This document shows positions 34,252 through 44,586 of a stretch of 64,000 bases of DNA, piece after piece (position 1 is the stretch's first letter; the number at the start of each line of letters is the position of its first letter). Position numbers and translations under genes: made by a program. The notes under the pieces were generated by a model. It was not told the DNA's origin and made no database searches. It saw only the letters and a program-made list of their open reading frames with translations. This DNA comes from Pigmentiphaga sp. NML030171 (GTDB taxonomy: Bacteria; Pseudomonadota; Gammaproteobacteria; Burkholderiales; Burkholderiaceae_B). The stretch covers positions 26,920 to 90,919 of the forward strand of contig NZ_NINX01000042.1 of assembly GCF_002188635.1 (NCBI RefSeq). Reading direction: 5' to 3'.

Positions 34252-35699
34252 GAATGCAGGCCTTCGGTGACGGATTGAGGAACAGGCGTGGCGCCGCGGT
34301 GCCCGGTGCCGAGCGCGGCTTCGCGGCCGCCGGCCTGGCGGACCAGATCGTCCTGGTCGCGCTTGGCGAGCCGGTCGATCTCTTCGGGATAGAGCCGCTC
34401 GCACAGCGCGGTGCGCATGGCATGCACGGTGGCGGCCATTTCGGGACGGGCGGCAAGATCCGTGCGTTCGTGCGGATCGGCCACGATATCGAACAGCTCG
34501 GGGCCATAGTCCACGTAGTGGTGGTACTTGTAGCGGCCGCGCACGAGGTAGTAGGCGGCGCTGGGCGATCCAACGCCGTGGTATTCGCCCAGGACGACGC
34601 GATCGGGATCGTCCGCTCCCAAGGCCAGATCCCGCAGCGAACGGCCGGGCAACGCGGCCGCGGCCGGCGGCAGGCCCATCGCCTGGAGCACGGTGGGATA
34701 CACGTCCACCAGGCTGGCATCGGTGCGGCACCGGTGTCCGGCCGGCACACCAGGGCCGGCCAGCACGAGAGGAATGCCCGAAGCCTCGCGATACAAGGTG
34801 CCCTTGTTCCACAAGTCGCGGGCGCCCAGGTTGTCGCCATGGTCGGACGTATAGATCACCGTGGTCCGGGCCGACAGCCCGGTCGACTCCAGCGTGTCGA
34901 GCACCGCGCCCATCTGCTCGTCCATGAACTCGACCAGCGCGAAGTAGGCCGCCACGGCCAGCCGGACGCGCTCGGGCCCTTCCAGCGCGGCCGCGTGATC
35001 GATGTAGGCCAGCGACCTCCTGACCCACGGATGGCGCGCGACGGCCGGCTCCGGCAGGCAGTCGTCGAACAGCGGATCCTCCAGCACGCGGCGCAGGTAG
35101 CGCTCCGGCACGACCAGCGGAAAATGCGGCGCGACCATGCCCACGAACAAGGCCCACGGCGCGGGATCGGCAGCGTGCGTGCGCAGCCATTCGCAGGCCG
35201 TGGCGCCCACCGTTCGATCGTATTCGTTGTAGGTGGACTCGCCCGCGCCCAGGGACTTGAACATCCCCGAAGGCATGGGCGTATCCGGCAACGGATTGCG
35301 CACCGATCCCCAGACCTGGCCGACGCCGCCGGGGATGTGCATGGGCAGCCACTGGCGCCGGAAACCGGTGGGGTCTTCGGCGCGCCGGAAATGCAGCTTG
35401 CCGATGGACTCGGCCAGCAGGCCGGCCTCGGACACCTCCTGCATCCAGGAGCGCGCGCGGCCGTCGTAGGCGATGGCGTTGTCCCAATAGCGGTGATCGT
35501 GCACGTACCTTCCCGTCGCCAGGCTGGCTCGCGCGGGCACGCACAGCGGACTGGGCGTCCACGCGCGCTCGAACACCGTACCCCGGCGTGCCAACCGGTC
35601 CAGGTTGGGCGTGCGCACGCAAGGATGGCCGGCGAACCCCGCTACCCAGGGGTTGTGCTCGTCGGACAGCAGCACCAGGACATTGGTGGGCTCGGCCAT
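34248..35699 (-). CDS. sulfatase-family hydrolase
   Basis: A 483-residue type I sulfatase: VLLSDEHNPWVAGFAGHP (metal-binding Asp), nucleophile motif C53-V-P-A-R, and TSDHGDNLGARDLWNKGTLYREA with metal ligands. The Cys must be matured to formylglycine. No signal peptide, so probably cytoplasmic. The start is the ATG at 35699, four bases after the Bug stop. Choline-sulfatase-like and phosphonate-hydrolase-like activities are both possible. Confidence 0.87.
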   Translation of the reverse strand: MAEPTNVLVLLSDEHNPWVAGFAGHPCVRTPNLDRLARRGTVFERAWTPSPLCVPARASLATGRYVHDHRYWDNAIAYDGRARSWMQEVSEAGLLAESIGKLHFRRAEDPTGFRRQWLPMHIPGGVGQVWGSVRNPLPDTPMPSGMFKSLGAGESTYNEYDRTVGATACEWLRTHAADPAPWALFVGMVAPHFPLVVPERYLRRVLEDPLFDDCLPEPAVARHPWVRRSLAYIDHAAALEGPERVRLAVAAYFALVEFMDEQMGAVLDTLESTGLSARTTVIYTSDHGDNLGARDLWNKGTLYREASGIPLVLAGPGVPAGHRCRTDASLVDVYPTVLQAMGLPPAAAALPGRSLRDLALGADDPDRVVLGEYHGVGSPSAAYYLVRGRYKYHHYVDYGPELFDIVADPHERTDLAARPEMAATVHAMRTALCERLYPEEIDRLAKRDQDDLVRQAGGREAALGTGHRGATPVPQSVTEGLHS

Positions 35700-35703
35700 G
35701 GCG

Positions 35704-36669
35704 TCATTTCTCCAGCGAGAAGCCGGTACGCTTGACCACCGCGGCCCACTTGGCGTCCATCGCGCGCATGGACGCATCGAGCTCCTGGCTGGACAAGGAC
35801 AGCGGATCGAGCGACATGCGCTCCAGCCCTTCCCGGTAGGCCGGCGCCTGGCAAGCCTTGACGAGAGCCCGGACCAGGGCCTGCCGGACAGGGGCCGGCA
35901 CCGTCGCCTGCGTGTACGCGCCGTAGAACAGATCGCTGGCAAGATCGGCAAATCCGGATTCCGCCACCGTGGGAACGTCGGGCATGAAGGGGCTGCGCCG
36001 CGTGCCGGTCATCATCAGCACCCGGACCTTGCCGGATTTGTAGGGCGTGACCAGGTTGGGCAGGGCCGAGATCACGGCCGGCAGATGGCCGCCGGAGATG
36101 TCGTTCAGCGCCTGCGCCCCGCCCCGGTAGGGCACATGGATCAGCGGCACGCCCGACAGGCGTTCGATCTCGGTGCCAATGAAATGCGGTTCGGTGCCCG
36201 CGCCCGGCGTACCGTAGGACGCCTCGCCCGGGTGAGCCTTGGCCCAGGCCAGGAAATCGGCCATGGTCCGCGCCGGCGCGGCAGCGCCGACCGCCAAGCC
36301 GAACTGGTAGCCGCACAGCGTGGTCAGGCTGGCGACGTCGCTCATCTTGTAGCCCAGGCTCGCGTTGATGCGCGGCGCGATCGTGAACACGCCCGGCGGG
36401 GTGATCAGCACGGCGCCGCCATCGGCGGGCGAGCGCAGCAAAGCCTCGACGCCGATCTGTCCGGCGGCCCCGGCATGGTTCTCTACGATGGCCAGATAGC
36501 CGGCGCCGCGCAATTGGTCGCCGGCCATGCGCGCGGCCACGTCGACCGCGCCGCCGGCAGGTCCCGCCACCAGCAGCCGGAGCCTCGTGGCCGGTTGACT
36601 ACGCGCCGCACGGCAGGTCATCATGGATGTCGCTGCAGCACTGAGGAAGTGGCGCCGGGTGAGCATCAT
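35704..36669 (-). CDS. Bug-family receptor with twin-arginine-type leader
   Basis: A 321-residue receptor starting MMLTRRHFLSAA; the TRRHFLS segment resembles a Tat signal, unusual among the Bug proteins here, which use Sec leaders. Core motifs are altered (LVAGPAGGAVDVAARM instead of VPxxPGG; ENHAGAAGQIG). GGAG lies 4 nt before the start. First gene of the Bug - sulfatase - ThDP operon, divergent from a LysR gene. Confidence 0.88.
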   Translation of the reverse strand: MMLTRRHFLSAAATSMMTCRAARSQPATRLRLLVAGPAGGAVDVAARMAGDQLRGAGYLAIVENHAGAAGQIGVEALLRSPADGGAVLITPPGVFTIAPRINASLGYKMSDVASLTTLCGYQFGLAVGAAAPARTMADFLAWAKAHPGEASYGTPGAGTEPHFIGTEIERLSGVPLIHVPYRGGAQALNDISGGHLPAVISALPNLVTPYKSGKVRVLMMTGTRRSPFMPDVPTVAESGFADLASDLFYGAYTQATVPAPVRQALVRALVKACQAPAYREGLERMSLDPLSLSSQELDASMRAMDAKWAAVVKRTGFSLEK

Positions 36670-36681
36670 CGTCTCCAAAGC

Positions 36682-36700
36682 AGAATGGAGCACTCATTCT
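36682..36700. promoter_or_regulatory. candidate LysR operator
   Basis: AGAATG, 7-nt spacer, CATTCT perfect inverted repeat in the 90-bp gap between the Bug receptor and the divergent LysR gene. Position and symmetry suit an LTTR site. Confidence 0.5.
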
Positions 36701-36759
36701 AGGGAGCCGGCCGCCGCCCGGATAATGAAAAGCACAGTGCCGCCCATAACCCGCGATTT

Positions 36760-37674
36760 ATGCCCATGAGCGACCTCATTCGCCGACTCACCCTGCGTCA
36801 CCTGCGCCTGCTCGTCATGCTGGGCGAACTCGGCAGCGTTACCCGCACGGCCCAGTTGCTGCACATCACCCAGCCCGCCGTCTCCAAGGCCATCCGCGAC
36901 CTGCGCGACATCCTGCAGGACCCGCTGTTCGAGCCCACGCCCGACGGCCTGGCCTGGACGCCGGCCGGCAAGGCCACCCTGCAACGGGCGCGCGCGATCC
37001 TGCGCAACGTGGAAGACCTGGAACGCGATACCGCCCGGCGCGGCCGCGCCGGCGACTCGCCGCTCGGCCTGGGCCTGACGCGCATCGCCGAGGCGGTGGT
37101 GGCGACCGCCCTGCCCTATGCCCTGGCCGAACGCGGCGTGCACGTCAGCCTGCGCCACGGCACGCGCGAACAAATGCACAGCGAACTCGCGGCCAAGTCC
37201 ATCCACATGGCGTTCGGGCGCTGCGACGCGGGATTCCGCCTGCCCGACTTCGAATACCACCCGCTATATATCGAGAGCTATGCGGTCGTGTGCGGCCGCC
37301 ATCATCCCCTGGCGGGCAGGACGGCCAGCCTGGAGGAACTGTCGGGTCAGGCCTGGGTGCTGCCCCCGCCGGGCACCTTCGCCCACCATCTGGTGGAACA
37401 GGCGTTCCTGGCCGAGAACCTGACCCCGCCCGCGCCCGGCATCGTGTCCACGCTGGGACCGGGCGACGTCCGGCTGGTGGAGACCCAGCCGTTGCTGGCG
37501 CTAGCGCCGCGCAGCGAGGCCCGGCGTCTGGTGGAAGCGGGCACGCTGTCCTGCGTGGAAGGATTGGCGCTGCCGCCCCAGCAGATAGGCGCCATCCTGC
37601 TGCGCGCGGCCGAGCGGCACCCGGCCTGCGAGCTCGCCATCCGGATGCTGCGCACCGGCCCCGGGGAAACCTAG
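36760..37674 (+). CDS. LysR-family transcriptional regulator
   Basis: A 304-residue [49 protein letters not shown] helix-turn-helix, then effector domain. The GbpR/CatM-like spacing suggests a sugar-acid or aromatic effector. Start at MPMSDL (ATG 36760) or the next ATG at 36766. Divergent from the Bug - sulfatase - ThDP operon, with a palindrome between, and convergent (4-bp overlap) with the ALDH gene. Confidence 0.9.
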   Translation: MPMSDLIRRLTLRHLRLLVMLGELGSVTRTAQLLHITQPAVSKAIRDLRDILQDPLFEPTPDGLAWTPAGKATLQRARAILRNVEDLERDTARRGRAGDSPLGLGLTRIAEAVVATALPYALAERGVHVSLRHGTREQMHSELAAKSIHMAFGRCDAGFRLPDFEYHPLYIESYAVVCGRHHPLAGRTASLEELSGQAWVLPPPGTFAHHLVEQAFLAENLTPPAPGIVSTLGPGDVRLVETQPLLALAPRSEARRLVEAGTLSCVEGLALPPQQIGAILLRAAERHPACELAIRMLRTGPGET

Positions 37675-39098
37675 ACCTGGGTGATGAACTTGGTCACCAG
37701 ATACCCGTCGAAGGTCTCGGTGCCGCCCTCGGTTCCCACCCCGCTGTCCTTGATCCCGCCGAAGGGGATTTCCGCCGGACCCATGCCGAAATGGTTGATG
37801 TTCACCATGCCGGCCTCCAGCCCGTCGGCCACGCGCGCGGCCGTCTTCAGCGATTCGGTGAAGACGTACGAGGCCAGGCCGAACGGCAGCGCGTTGGCGC
37901 GCCGCAAGGCCTCGTCCTCGGTGTCGAAGGGCACCACCGGCGCCACGGGGCCGAAGGGCTCCTCCTGCATGATGCGCGCATCGTCAGCCAGGTCCGTCAG
38001 CACCGTCGGAGCGAAGAAAAAGCCCTGCCCCTCGCGCTGGCCGCCGCCGGTCACGATGCGGCCGCCCCGGCCCACCGCGTCTTCGACCAGCGCCGCCATC
38101 GCGGCCACGCGGCGGGGGTTGGCCAGCGGCCCCATCTGCGTGCCCTCTTCCAGGCCGTCGCCCAGCCGGGTCTCGGCCATGGCCTGCGCGAAAGCATCCA
38201 GAAAGCGCGGATAGGCGGCCCGTTGGACGTAGAAGCGGGTCGGCGACACGCACACCTGGCCGGCATTGCGCAGCTTGAAGCGCGCCAGCATCGCCGCCGC
38301 CCGGTCGATGTCGGCATCGGCGAACACCAGGACCGGAGAATGGCCGCCCAGCTCCATCGTCATCCGCTTCATGTGCGCGCCGGCCAGCGCGGCCAGTTGC
38401 TTGCCCACCGGCACCGATCCGGTGAAGGAAATCTTGCGCACGGCCGGCGCGGTGATCAGATGACGGGAAATCGCCGCGGGATCGCCCCAGACGATGTTGA
38501 GCACGCCCGGCGGAAAACCGGCATCGTGGAACAGCTCGGCGATCGCGACCACCGCGCTGGGCGACTCCTCGGGCCCTTTCAGGATCAGCGTGCAGCCGGC
38601 CGCCAGCGCGGCGGCCACCTTGCGGATGGCCTGCGCGAACGGAAAGTTCCATGGCGAGAAGGCCGCGCACACGCCTATCGGCTCGCGCACCACGAACTGC
38701 CTCACGTCGGGCTGGCGCGGCGGAATCACGCGGCCGTAGATACGGCGGCATTCCTCCGCGTGCCACTCCACATGCTCGGCACAGGACTCGACCTCGACCA
38801 TGGCTTCAGCCAGCGGCTTGCCTTCGTCCAGCGTGATGTCGCGCGCGATCCGCGCGGCGCGCGCGCGGACCAGCGCCGCCACCTGCCGCAGCAGGTCGGA
38901 CCGCGCCAGCGGAGACGTGCGCCGCCAGGCGGGAAAGGCGCGCTCGGCGGCGGCGATGGCGCGGTCCAGTTCGGCGGCGCCCACGTGCGGCAGGCGGCCG
39001 ATGATCTGGCCGCTGGCCGGGTTGATCACCTCGCCGCCGGGACCGCCCTCGCCCTCGATGAATTCGCCGTCGATGTAGAAGGACAGCTTGCGGTACAT
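37671..39098 (-). CDS. NAD(P)-dependent aldehyde dehydrogenase
   Basis: A 475-residue ALDH resembling succinate-semialdehyde / hydroxymuconic-semialdehyde dehydrogenases. Seen: [38 protein letters not shown] (cofactor), catalytic Glu in [16 protein letters not shown] and Cys in [14 protein letters not shown]. Last gene of the eleven-gene operon, 26 bp after a Bug gene. In that setting it probably oxidises the aldehyde released from ring cleavage. Confidence 0.92.
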   Translation of the reverse strand: MYRKLSFYIDGEFIEGEGGPGGEVINPASGQIIGRLPHVGAAELDRAIAAAERAFPAWRRTSPLARSDLLRQVAALVRARAARIARDITLDEGKPLAEAMVEVESCAEHVEWHAEECRRIYGRVIPPRQPDVRQFVVREPIGVCAAFSPWNFPFAQAIRKVAAALAAGCTLILKGPEESPSAVVAIAELFHDAGFPPGVLNIVWGDPAAISRHLITAPAVRKISFTGSVPVGKQLAALAGAHMKRMTMELGGHSPVLVFADADIDRAAAMLARFKLRNAGQVCVSPTRFYVQRAAYPRFLDAFAQAMAETRLGDGLEEGTQMGPLANPRRVAAMAALVEDAVGRGGRIVTGGGQREGQGFFFAPTVLTDLADDARIMQEEPFGPVAPVVPFDTEDEALRRANALPFGLASYVFTESLKTAARVADGLEAGMVNINHFGMGPAEIPFGGIKDSGVGTEGGTETFDGYLVTKFITQV

Positions 39099-39124
39099 AT
39101 CCGTGCTCCTGGTTACAAGATTCA

Positions 39125-40102
39125 TCATTGCGCCGTCACGCCCAGTTTCCTGATCAGCGATCCGTATACGGACGCGTCCCGCTCCATCTCGGCGCGGGTC
39201 TGCTCGGGAGCCGGTACGCGGATTTCCACGCCGCGCTTGCCGTAGTTGCCGCGCAGCGCCGCATCGTCCATCGCCGTGCGGATCTCCTTGTTGATGTGCG
39301 CGGCCAGCGCGTCGGACATCGTGCCCGGCGCGAACACCGAGAACACCGTCGACGGAATCGACCCGGGCTTGCCGCCGGCCTCGGCCAGCGTCGGCACCTC
39401 GGGCATGAAGCCGCTGTGCCTGTCCGCCCCGCTCACCAGCACCTTGATCTTGCCACTCTGCACCTGCTGGCTCATCACCAGGCCGCCGGCCATCAAGGCG
39501 TCGACCTCGCCGCCCAGCAGCGCGGTCACCGCGGGCGCCACGCCCTTGAAGGGCACGTAGGTGAAGTCCACGCCTTCGGAGGCGGCCAGCATGGCCATGC
39601 CCAGGTGGGACACATGGCCATTCCCGCCTGTGCCGACGTTGATGGCGCCGCGTCCGGTACGCGCTTTCTCCATGAAGCCCTTGTAGTCGTTCACGCCCAA
39701 GGTGCTGCGCACGGCCACGTACAGGTCGATGTGGCCGACGTCCGCCACGGGCTTGAGTTCCTTGCGCCAGTCGTAGGGCAGATTGGCGTACAGGAAGGGA
39801 TTGGCGACCAGCGCCAGCCGGTCGACCATCAGCAGGGTCGACCCGTCGCCCGCCGACTTGGCCACGTTGCCCGCGCCGATGATGGCGTTGGCGCCGGGCT
39901 TGTTCTCCACCACGAAGACCTTGCCGGTGCGCCTGGCAAGCTGGTTGCCCAGGTCGCGGGCCAGCACGTCGGGTTCGGTGCCCGGGGGATAGGGAACGAC
40001 GATGCGGACCTGCTCGGGTCCCCAGGGCGTTTCGGCCCGGACCGGCAGGCACAGCGTGCAGGCCAGCGCAAGAAAAACGCAAAGGGACTTCAGACTTGCC
40101 AT
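39125..40102 (-). CDS. Bug-family TTT receptor
   Basis: A 325-residue periplasmic receptor: signal peptide ([13 protein letters not shown], cleaved about 23), then [36 protein letters not shown] and the ligand-pocket segment [12 protein letters not shown]. Here the DGYT motif reads DGSTLL. The start is the ATG of MASLKS with GGAGAG 7 nt upstream. Tenth gene of the large operon; it likely delivers that operon's substrate, but no TctAB-like permease is present. Confidence 0.92.
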   Translation of the reverse strand: MASLKSLCVFLALACTLCLPVRAETPWGPEQVRIVVPYPPGTEPDVLARDLGNQLARRTGKVFVVENKPGANAIIGAGNVAKSAGDGSTLLMVDRLALVANPFLYANLPYDWRKELKPVADVGHIDLYVAVRSTLGVNDYKGFMEKARTGRGAINVGTGGNGHVSHLGMAMLAASEGVDFTYVPFKGVAPAVTALLGGEVDALMAGGLVMSQQVQSGKIKVLVSGADRHSGFMPEVPTLAEAGGKPGSIPSTVFSVFAPGTMSDALAAHINKEIRTAMDDAALRGNYGKRGVEIRVPAPEQTRAEMERDASVYGSLIRKLGVTAQ

Positions 40103-40159
40103 GATGCTCTCCAATGACGACACGGCCGGGCCCCCCCCGGCCCCCACGAGGAAGCGGGC

Positions 40160-41755
40160 TTACCAGCGCCCGATGACGATGTTCATCATGCGTTCGTGCG
40201 CATGCGTACGGGCGGCGACCTGCTCGAAGGTCTCGGTGCAGCGGCGCTGGCGGCGCCAGTTCCAGTCGCACAGCGCCTCGCCCATGCGGCGCAGGACCGG
40301 CGCGGCCCAGGCCTCTTCGGCCAGGTCCCGCAATTCGCCAGGGTCCTCCCGCTGGTCGAACAGCTGTGGCCGCAGGCCTTGCCAGTACAGAAATTTGTAG
40401 CGGCCATCCGCCAGCATCATGCCGTTGCATTCGGTCACGCCGCGGTCCAGGAACAGCCGCGCCTCGCGATAGGCGTAGTCCAGGAAGCCGACCGCGAACT
40501 CCCGCGCCGGCTCACCCGCCTGGCCGCGCACCCAGGGCAGCAGCGACCGCCCCTCGACGCGATGCGCGGGCACGTCCAGGCCCAGCGAGTCCAGGATGGT
40601 GGGCACCACGTCCACGCACTCGGCGGTCTCGGCCACGGTCTGTCCGCGCCGCGCATCCGCGGCGGACGACGGGTCGTAGACGATCAGCGGCACGCGCACC
40701 GCGCCTTCGAAGAAGTACTCCTTCTCTCCCAGCCAGTGGTCGCCTTGCAGGTCGCCGTGGTCGGAACAGAAGACGATCAGCGTGTCGCGCAGGCGGCCCG
40801 CGCGTTCCAGGTGATCGAGCAGGCGGCCGACGTGATCGTCGATCTGCTTGACCAGCCCCATGTAGACGGGCCGCACGGCGCGCCAGACCTCGTCCTGCGC
40901 GAACGACAGGGACTCCTCGTGGCGCTGGTAGGCGCCGTGCACCGGATGGGGCCGCTCGCGCTCGGCCTGGCCGCGCACCGGCGCGGCGGCATCCCGCGCC
41001 GAATACATGTCGTGGTAAGGCGCAGGCGCCTTGTAGGGCCAATGCGGCTTGATGTAGGACAGGTGCAGCACCCACGGCTGCTCGCCCTGTCCGGCGATGA
41101 AATCGATCGCGCGGTCGGTCAGGTAGGCGGTCTCCGAATCGCGCTCGGCCACCCGCGCCGGCAGGCCCGCGTTGCGCAGCAGCCAGCCCGTGGCGAAGCT
41201 GCCGTCCGGACCCGTGCTGCCGATCACGTCGCGCTCCCAGGGCCGGTCGCGGTCGTAGCCGTGCTCGATCAGGTAGCGGCGATAGCCGCTGCCCGCGTCC
41301 ATCTCGAAGTGGCCGTCATAGCGTTCCAGCACCTTGAAGCCGCCTTCCATCAGCCGCTCGCCGGCCGCGCCTTCGGCCGACAGGCCGCGCGCGGCCAGCC
41401 CGCGCCGGTCCGGCACGAAATGAGTCTTGCCCAGCAGCCAGCAGTCGCGGCCTGCCTCGGCCAGGTAGTCGCCCAGGCTCCATTCGTCCGCCGGCATGGG
41501 CACGCGGTTCCAGGTCACGCGATGCGAACTCGGATAACGGCCGGTGTAGTACGAAGTGCGCGACGGCCCGCATACCGCGGAACTGACGTAGGCGCGCTCG
41601 AAACGCGCGCCCATCGCGGCCAGGCGGTCGATGTTGGGCGTGCGCAGCGCGCCGCCCCCGCCGTAGCAGGACAAGGCATCGGCCCGCAACTGGTCGCACA
41701 TGATGAACAGCACGTTGCGCGCGGCATGGGGCGGGGTAGCGTTCGGCGCGTTCAT
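40160..41755 (-). CDS. type I sulfatase-family hydrolase
   Basis: A 531-residue relative of the sulfatase at 4620 (shared [13 protein letters not shown] and SYYTGRY segments). Nucleophile motif C62-G-P-S-R; metal segments MCDQLRAD (D21) and [22 protein letters not shown]. No signal peptide. Its ATG overlaps the hydroxylase stop by 4 bp, so the two are translationally coupled: ester cleavage could free the phenol that the hydroxylase attacks. An activating FGE enzyme is not in the window. Confidence 0.88.
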   Translation of the reverse strand: MNAPNATPPHAARNVLFIMCDQLRADALSCYGGGGALRTPNIDRLAAMGARFERAYVSSAVCGPSRTSYYTGRYPSSHRVTWNRVPMPADEWSLGDYLAEAGRDCWLLGKTHFVPDRRGLAARGLSAEGAAGERLMEGGFKVLERYDGHFEMDAGSGYRRYLIEHGYDRDRPWERDVIGSTGPDGSFATGWLLRNAGLPARVAERDSETAYLTDRAIDFIAGQGEQPWVLHLSYIKPHWPYKAPAPYHDMYSARDAAAPVRGQAERERPHPVHGAYQRHEESLSFAQDEVWRAVRPVYMGLVKQIDDHVGRLLDHLERAGRLRDTLIVFCSDHGDLQGDHWLGEKEYFFEGAVRVPLIVYDPSSAADARRGQTVAETAECVDVVPTILDSLGLDVPAHRVEGRSLLPWVRGQAGEPAREFAVGFLDYAYREARLFLDRGVTECNGMMLADGRYKFLYWQGLRPQLFDQREDPGELRDLAEEAWAAPVLRRMGEALCDWNWRRQRRCTETFEQVAARTHAHERMMNIVIGRW

Positions 41756-43407
41756 GCGGCGGCCTCCAGGACGGGTGTGTCGGATGCCGGCTCGGCCGGG
41801 GCCGGCAGGAACTCGGCGACGAAGCGCGCCAGCGCGCCGTGCATGTCGGCGTGCCTGCCGGCGGCCGCCACGTAGCGGTCGGGACGCAGCAGCACCCAGT
41901 CGGCGCCCGCTGCCGCGAACCAGCGGTGCAGCGCGTTCTCGGTATCTTCGAGCAGGCTCATGCCGGCGGGCGCCGGCGGACGCGAACCCGGCGCGGGACC
42001 GCTGCGAGGCAGCGCGACGACAGCCAGCCGGCAGTCCAGGCGCCGCAGCCCCTCGCCCAATCCGGGCGGCAGCGGCGCGGCGGGCGCGCGCATCAGCAAC
42101 GCGAAGCCCGGGCCGAGCGCATCGTCCAGCTTCTGGAAATCGCCGCCGTCCTTCTCCACCAGCGGCTGGATGAACATGCGGCCGACGCGATCGTCGCGCG
42201 CCGCCTGGCCGCTATCCTGCACGACCCCGGCGCGATACCGGGGCATGGGCTTGAACTTCATTTGCAGAACGTAGTCGCGCACCGCCGGAATGCCACGGAT
42301 GGCGCCGAAAAACGCGTCGCGAAGCCGGGCCAGCCAGGGGTTGCGCAGCGACAGCACCGCGCCGAACCGGTCGGCCAGGTCTATCATCGCCTTGGCATGC
42401 GCGTGCCGCTCGTCATGGTAGGACTGCAATGCCTCCGGACGCAGGCGGCCGCCGACAATCCACGCGATCTTCCAGGCAAGATTGCAGGCGTCGCGCAGAC
42501 CGGCGTTGAGCCCCTGTCCGATCCAGGGTGGCGTGAGGTGGGCCGCGTCGCCGGCCAGACAGACGCGGCCGGCCACGAAGGACCCGGCGATGCGCGAATG
42601 ATGGGTGTAGACGCGCGCGCGGATCACGTTCAACGCTTCAGGATCCGGCACGTGCGGCGCCAGCAGTTCGCGCACCTTGGCCGGATCGAGGATCTGGCTT
42701 TCGTCTTCGCCGTCGAACAGCATGAACTCCCAGCGGCGCAGGCCATACGGCAGCTTCAGGCAGACATAGGGACGCGTGGGCTCGCAATGCAGCGCGGTAT
42801 AGGGCGCATCCAGGGGGTCCTGGTCGCACTCGATCACCACCCACTTATGGGCGTGGGTCTGGCCGCCGAAAGGCAGCTTGAGCAATCCTTCGCGCACCGT
42901 GCTGCGGCCGCCGTCGGCGGCCAGCAGGTAGGCAGCCCGGACCTTGCGCTCGCTGCCGTCGGCACGACGAAGCGTCGCGGTGACGCCGCCCTCATCCTGT
43001 TCCAGCGCCAGCAGCTCCACGCCCAGTTCCAACGCGACGTGGGGAAAGCGCGCCAGGCCGGCGCGCAGAGTCTGCTCGCCCAGGGGCTGCGAGAACAGAT
43101 TGCGCCGGTACCAGCCGAACTCGCGCGTGGCGGGCAGTATCTCGGCGAAGCATTGCTTGCGGGCGCCGTACATGCGCATGGGCACGTTCTGGATCATGTC
43201 GCGCAACATGGCCTCGGCCAGGCCGGCGGCCTGGAAGGTGCGCATGGCTTCGTCGTCCAGGCCCACCGCGCGCGGATACTCCAGGATCGCCGGGCTGCGG
43301 TCGATCAGCAGCGTGCCGACTCCGTAGGTACCCAGCAGGTTGGCCAGCGTCGCGCCCACCGGACCGGCGCCGACGACCAGCACGGGCACGTCGCAGGACT
43401 TGTTCAT
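41752..43407 (-). CDS. FAD-dependent aromatic hydroxylase (MhpA-like)
   Basis: A 551-residue class A monooxygenase: VVGAGPVGATLANLLGTYG (FAD), AADGGRSTVREG (DG), GDAAHLTPPWIGQGLNAGLRD (FAD), and a C-terminal domain ending LRPDRYVAAAG. Very like the family hydroxylating 3-(3-hydroxyphenyl)propionate. It converts a phenol to a catechol in the likely pathway order of this operon. Coupled to the sulfatase (4-bp overlap), 19 bp after the NIPSNAP gene. Confidence 0.9.
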   Translation of the reverse strand: MNKSCDVPVLVVGAGPVGATLANLLGTYGVGTLLIDRSPAILEYPRAVGLDDEAMRTFQAAGLAEAMLRDMIQNVPMRMYGARKQCFAEILPATREFGWYRRNLFSQPLGEQTLRAGLARFPHVALELGVELLALEQDEGGVTATLRRADGSERKVRAAYLLAADGGRSTVREGLLKLPFGGQTHAHKWVVIECDQDPLDAPYTALHCEPTRPYVCLKLPYGLRRWEFMLFDGEDESQILDPAKVRELLAPHVPDPEALNVIRARVYTHHSRIAGSFVAGRVCLAGDAAHLTPPWIGQGLNAGLRDACNLAWKIAWIVGGRLRPEALQSYHDERHAHAKAMIDLADRFGAVLSLRNPWLARLRDAFFGAIRGIPAVRDYVLQMKFKPMPRYRAGVVQDSGQAARDDRVGRMFIQPLVEKDGGDFQKLDDALGPGFALLMRAPAAPLPPGLGEGLRRLDCRLAVVALPRSGPAPGSRPPAPAGMSLLEDTENALHRWFAAAGADWVLLRPDRYVAAAGRHADMHGALARFVAEFLPAPAEPASDTPVLEAAA

Positions 43408-43426
43408 CCCTGATCTCCGATATGCC

Positions 43427-43723
43427 TCAGGCCTGCACGAGGATGCGGCTTTCTTGCCGCACCAGCAGGTGCCGGACCGACTTGCGGAAGGCGGCGAACT
43501 CGGCGTCCGCGGCCAGCACCGCGCGGCGGCTCGCGCGTTCGTCCAGCGATTCGTAGGCCCACAGGAAGACGAGCTGATTGAGTTCGCCGGTCTCGGTCTG
43601 ATAGAGGCCGGCCAGGTTGCCCAGGATGCGCGTTTGCAGCGCCTGGGCGGATTGCCTGTAGATGCGCAGGTATTCCGCGCCGCCGCCCGGCACCAGCGTG
43701 TAAGTCCGCATTTCCACCATCAT
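43427..43723 (-). CDS. NIPSNAP-family protein
   Basis: A 98-residue dimeric alpha-beta barrel protein: MVEMRTYTLVPGGGAEYLRIY, then GNLAGLYQTETGELNQLVFLWAYESLDERA, the standard NIPSNAP core. Bacterial members often sit in catabolic operons as small oxygenases or chaperone-like factors of unknown role. GAGGAG lies 10 nt upstream of the chosen ATG at 43723. Thirteen bp separate it from the alpha/beta hydrolase. Confidence 0.85.
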   Translation of the reverse strand: MMVEMRTYTLVPGGGAEYLRIYRQSAQALQTRILGNLAGLYQTETGELNQLVFLWAYESLDERASRRAVLAADAEFAAFRKSVRHLLVRQESRILVQA

Positions 43724-43736
43724 GATGTGCTTCTCC

Positions 43737-44585
43737 TCAGGGCGCGGATGCCGCGCCAAGAAACTCCGTAACGGCCCTCGCGACCCGCTCGGGCTGGTCA
43801 TCGTGGACGTAGTGGCCCGCATCGGGGATCTCGCGCCAGGCGATCGCAGGATTGCGCGCCGCCATGGCCTGGGCGGTCGCCACGCTCAGGTAGTCCGACC
43901 GGCCGCCGCGCAGCACCAGCGTGGGGCAGCGCAGCGCCTCGACCGGCGGCCACAGGTCGACCACCCGGGCCGGGTCCGGATCGAGCCGGGTGGCCTTGAT
44001 GCCCGCGTGGTCGTAGCGCCAGCGCAGGCGATCGCCGTCCGGCTCCAGCATGTGGCGCAGCCGGGCCGCGATAGCCTCGGGGGTCACGGTGGGCCGGATC
44101 TCTCGCATGAAGGCCTCGGCCTCGCCCCAGCCGGCGAAGGACTCGGGCGTGCGGGACAGTTCCGCTCGGATACGCCGGGCGCCATCGCTGTCGTCGAAGG
44201 CGCCGGGTCCGGCGTCCTCGACCACCAACCTGCGCACCCGGTCGGGATGGGCGGCGGCGTAGACGATGGCATTGATGCCGCCCATGGAGTGTCCGAGCAG
44301 ATCGAAGCGGGACAGCCCCAGTTGTTCGGCCACCGCGCGTACCTCGTCGACATAGGCGTCGGTGTAGTAGTTGTGCCCCAGGTCCCAGTCGCTCTGTCCG
44401 CGGCCGCGATGGTCGAGCGCCAGCACCCGGTAGCCGGGCTGCAACGCGCCGGCCAGCCCCTCGAAGGTATCGGCGAAGCTGCGTATGCCGTGCAGCATCA
44501 GCACCGGCCAGCCGCCGGCATCGCCCCAGTCCACGACGTGCAGGTTCAGGCCCGCGCAACGGACGGTATGGTCGCGGCGGTCCAT
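43737..44585 (-). CDS. alpha/beta hydrolase
   Basis: A 282-residue hydrolase with nucleophile Ser in LLGHSMGGINA (about residue 99), oxyanion segment MLHGIRSFADTF, acid Asp in the LVLRGGRSDYL region and His in DAGHYVHDD. It resembles C-C hydrolases of meta-cleavage pathways (2-hydroxy-6-oxohexadienoate type) as well as esterases. In this operon, after an FAD hydroxylase and a VOC protein, hydrolysis of a ring-fission product is the best reading, not proven. Confidence 0.85.
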   Translation of the reverse strand: MDRRDHTVRCAGLNLHVVDWGDAGGWPVLMLHGIRSFADTFEGLAGALQPGYRVLALDHRGRGQSDWDLGHNYYTDAYVDEVRAVAEQLGLSRFDLLGHSMGGINAIVYAAAHPDRVRRLVVEDAGPGAFDDSDGARRIRAELSRTPESFAGWGEAEAFMREIRPTVTPEAIAARLRHMLEPDGDRLRWRYDHAGIKATRLDPDPARVVDLWPPVEALRCPTLVLRGGRSDYLSVATAQAMAARNPAIAWREIPDAGHYVHDDQPERVARAVTEFLGAASAP

Positions 44586-44586
44586 G

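Noticed and set aside
32593..35622. apparent 1009-residue fusion of sulfatase-like and ThDP proteins
   Set aside because: The first part is a shadow frame of the real sulfatase; the ThDP gene has a clear start at 34251 overlapping the sulfatase stop.
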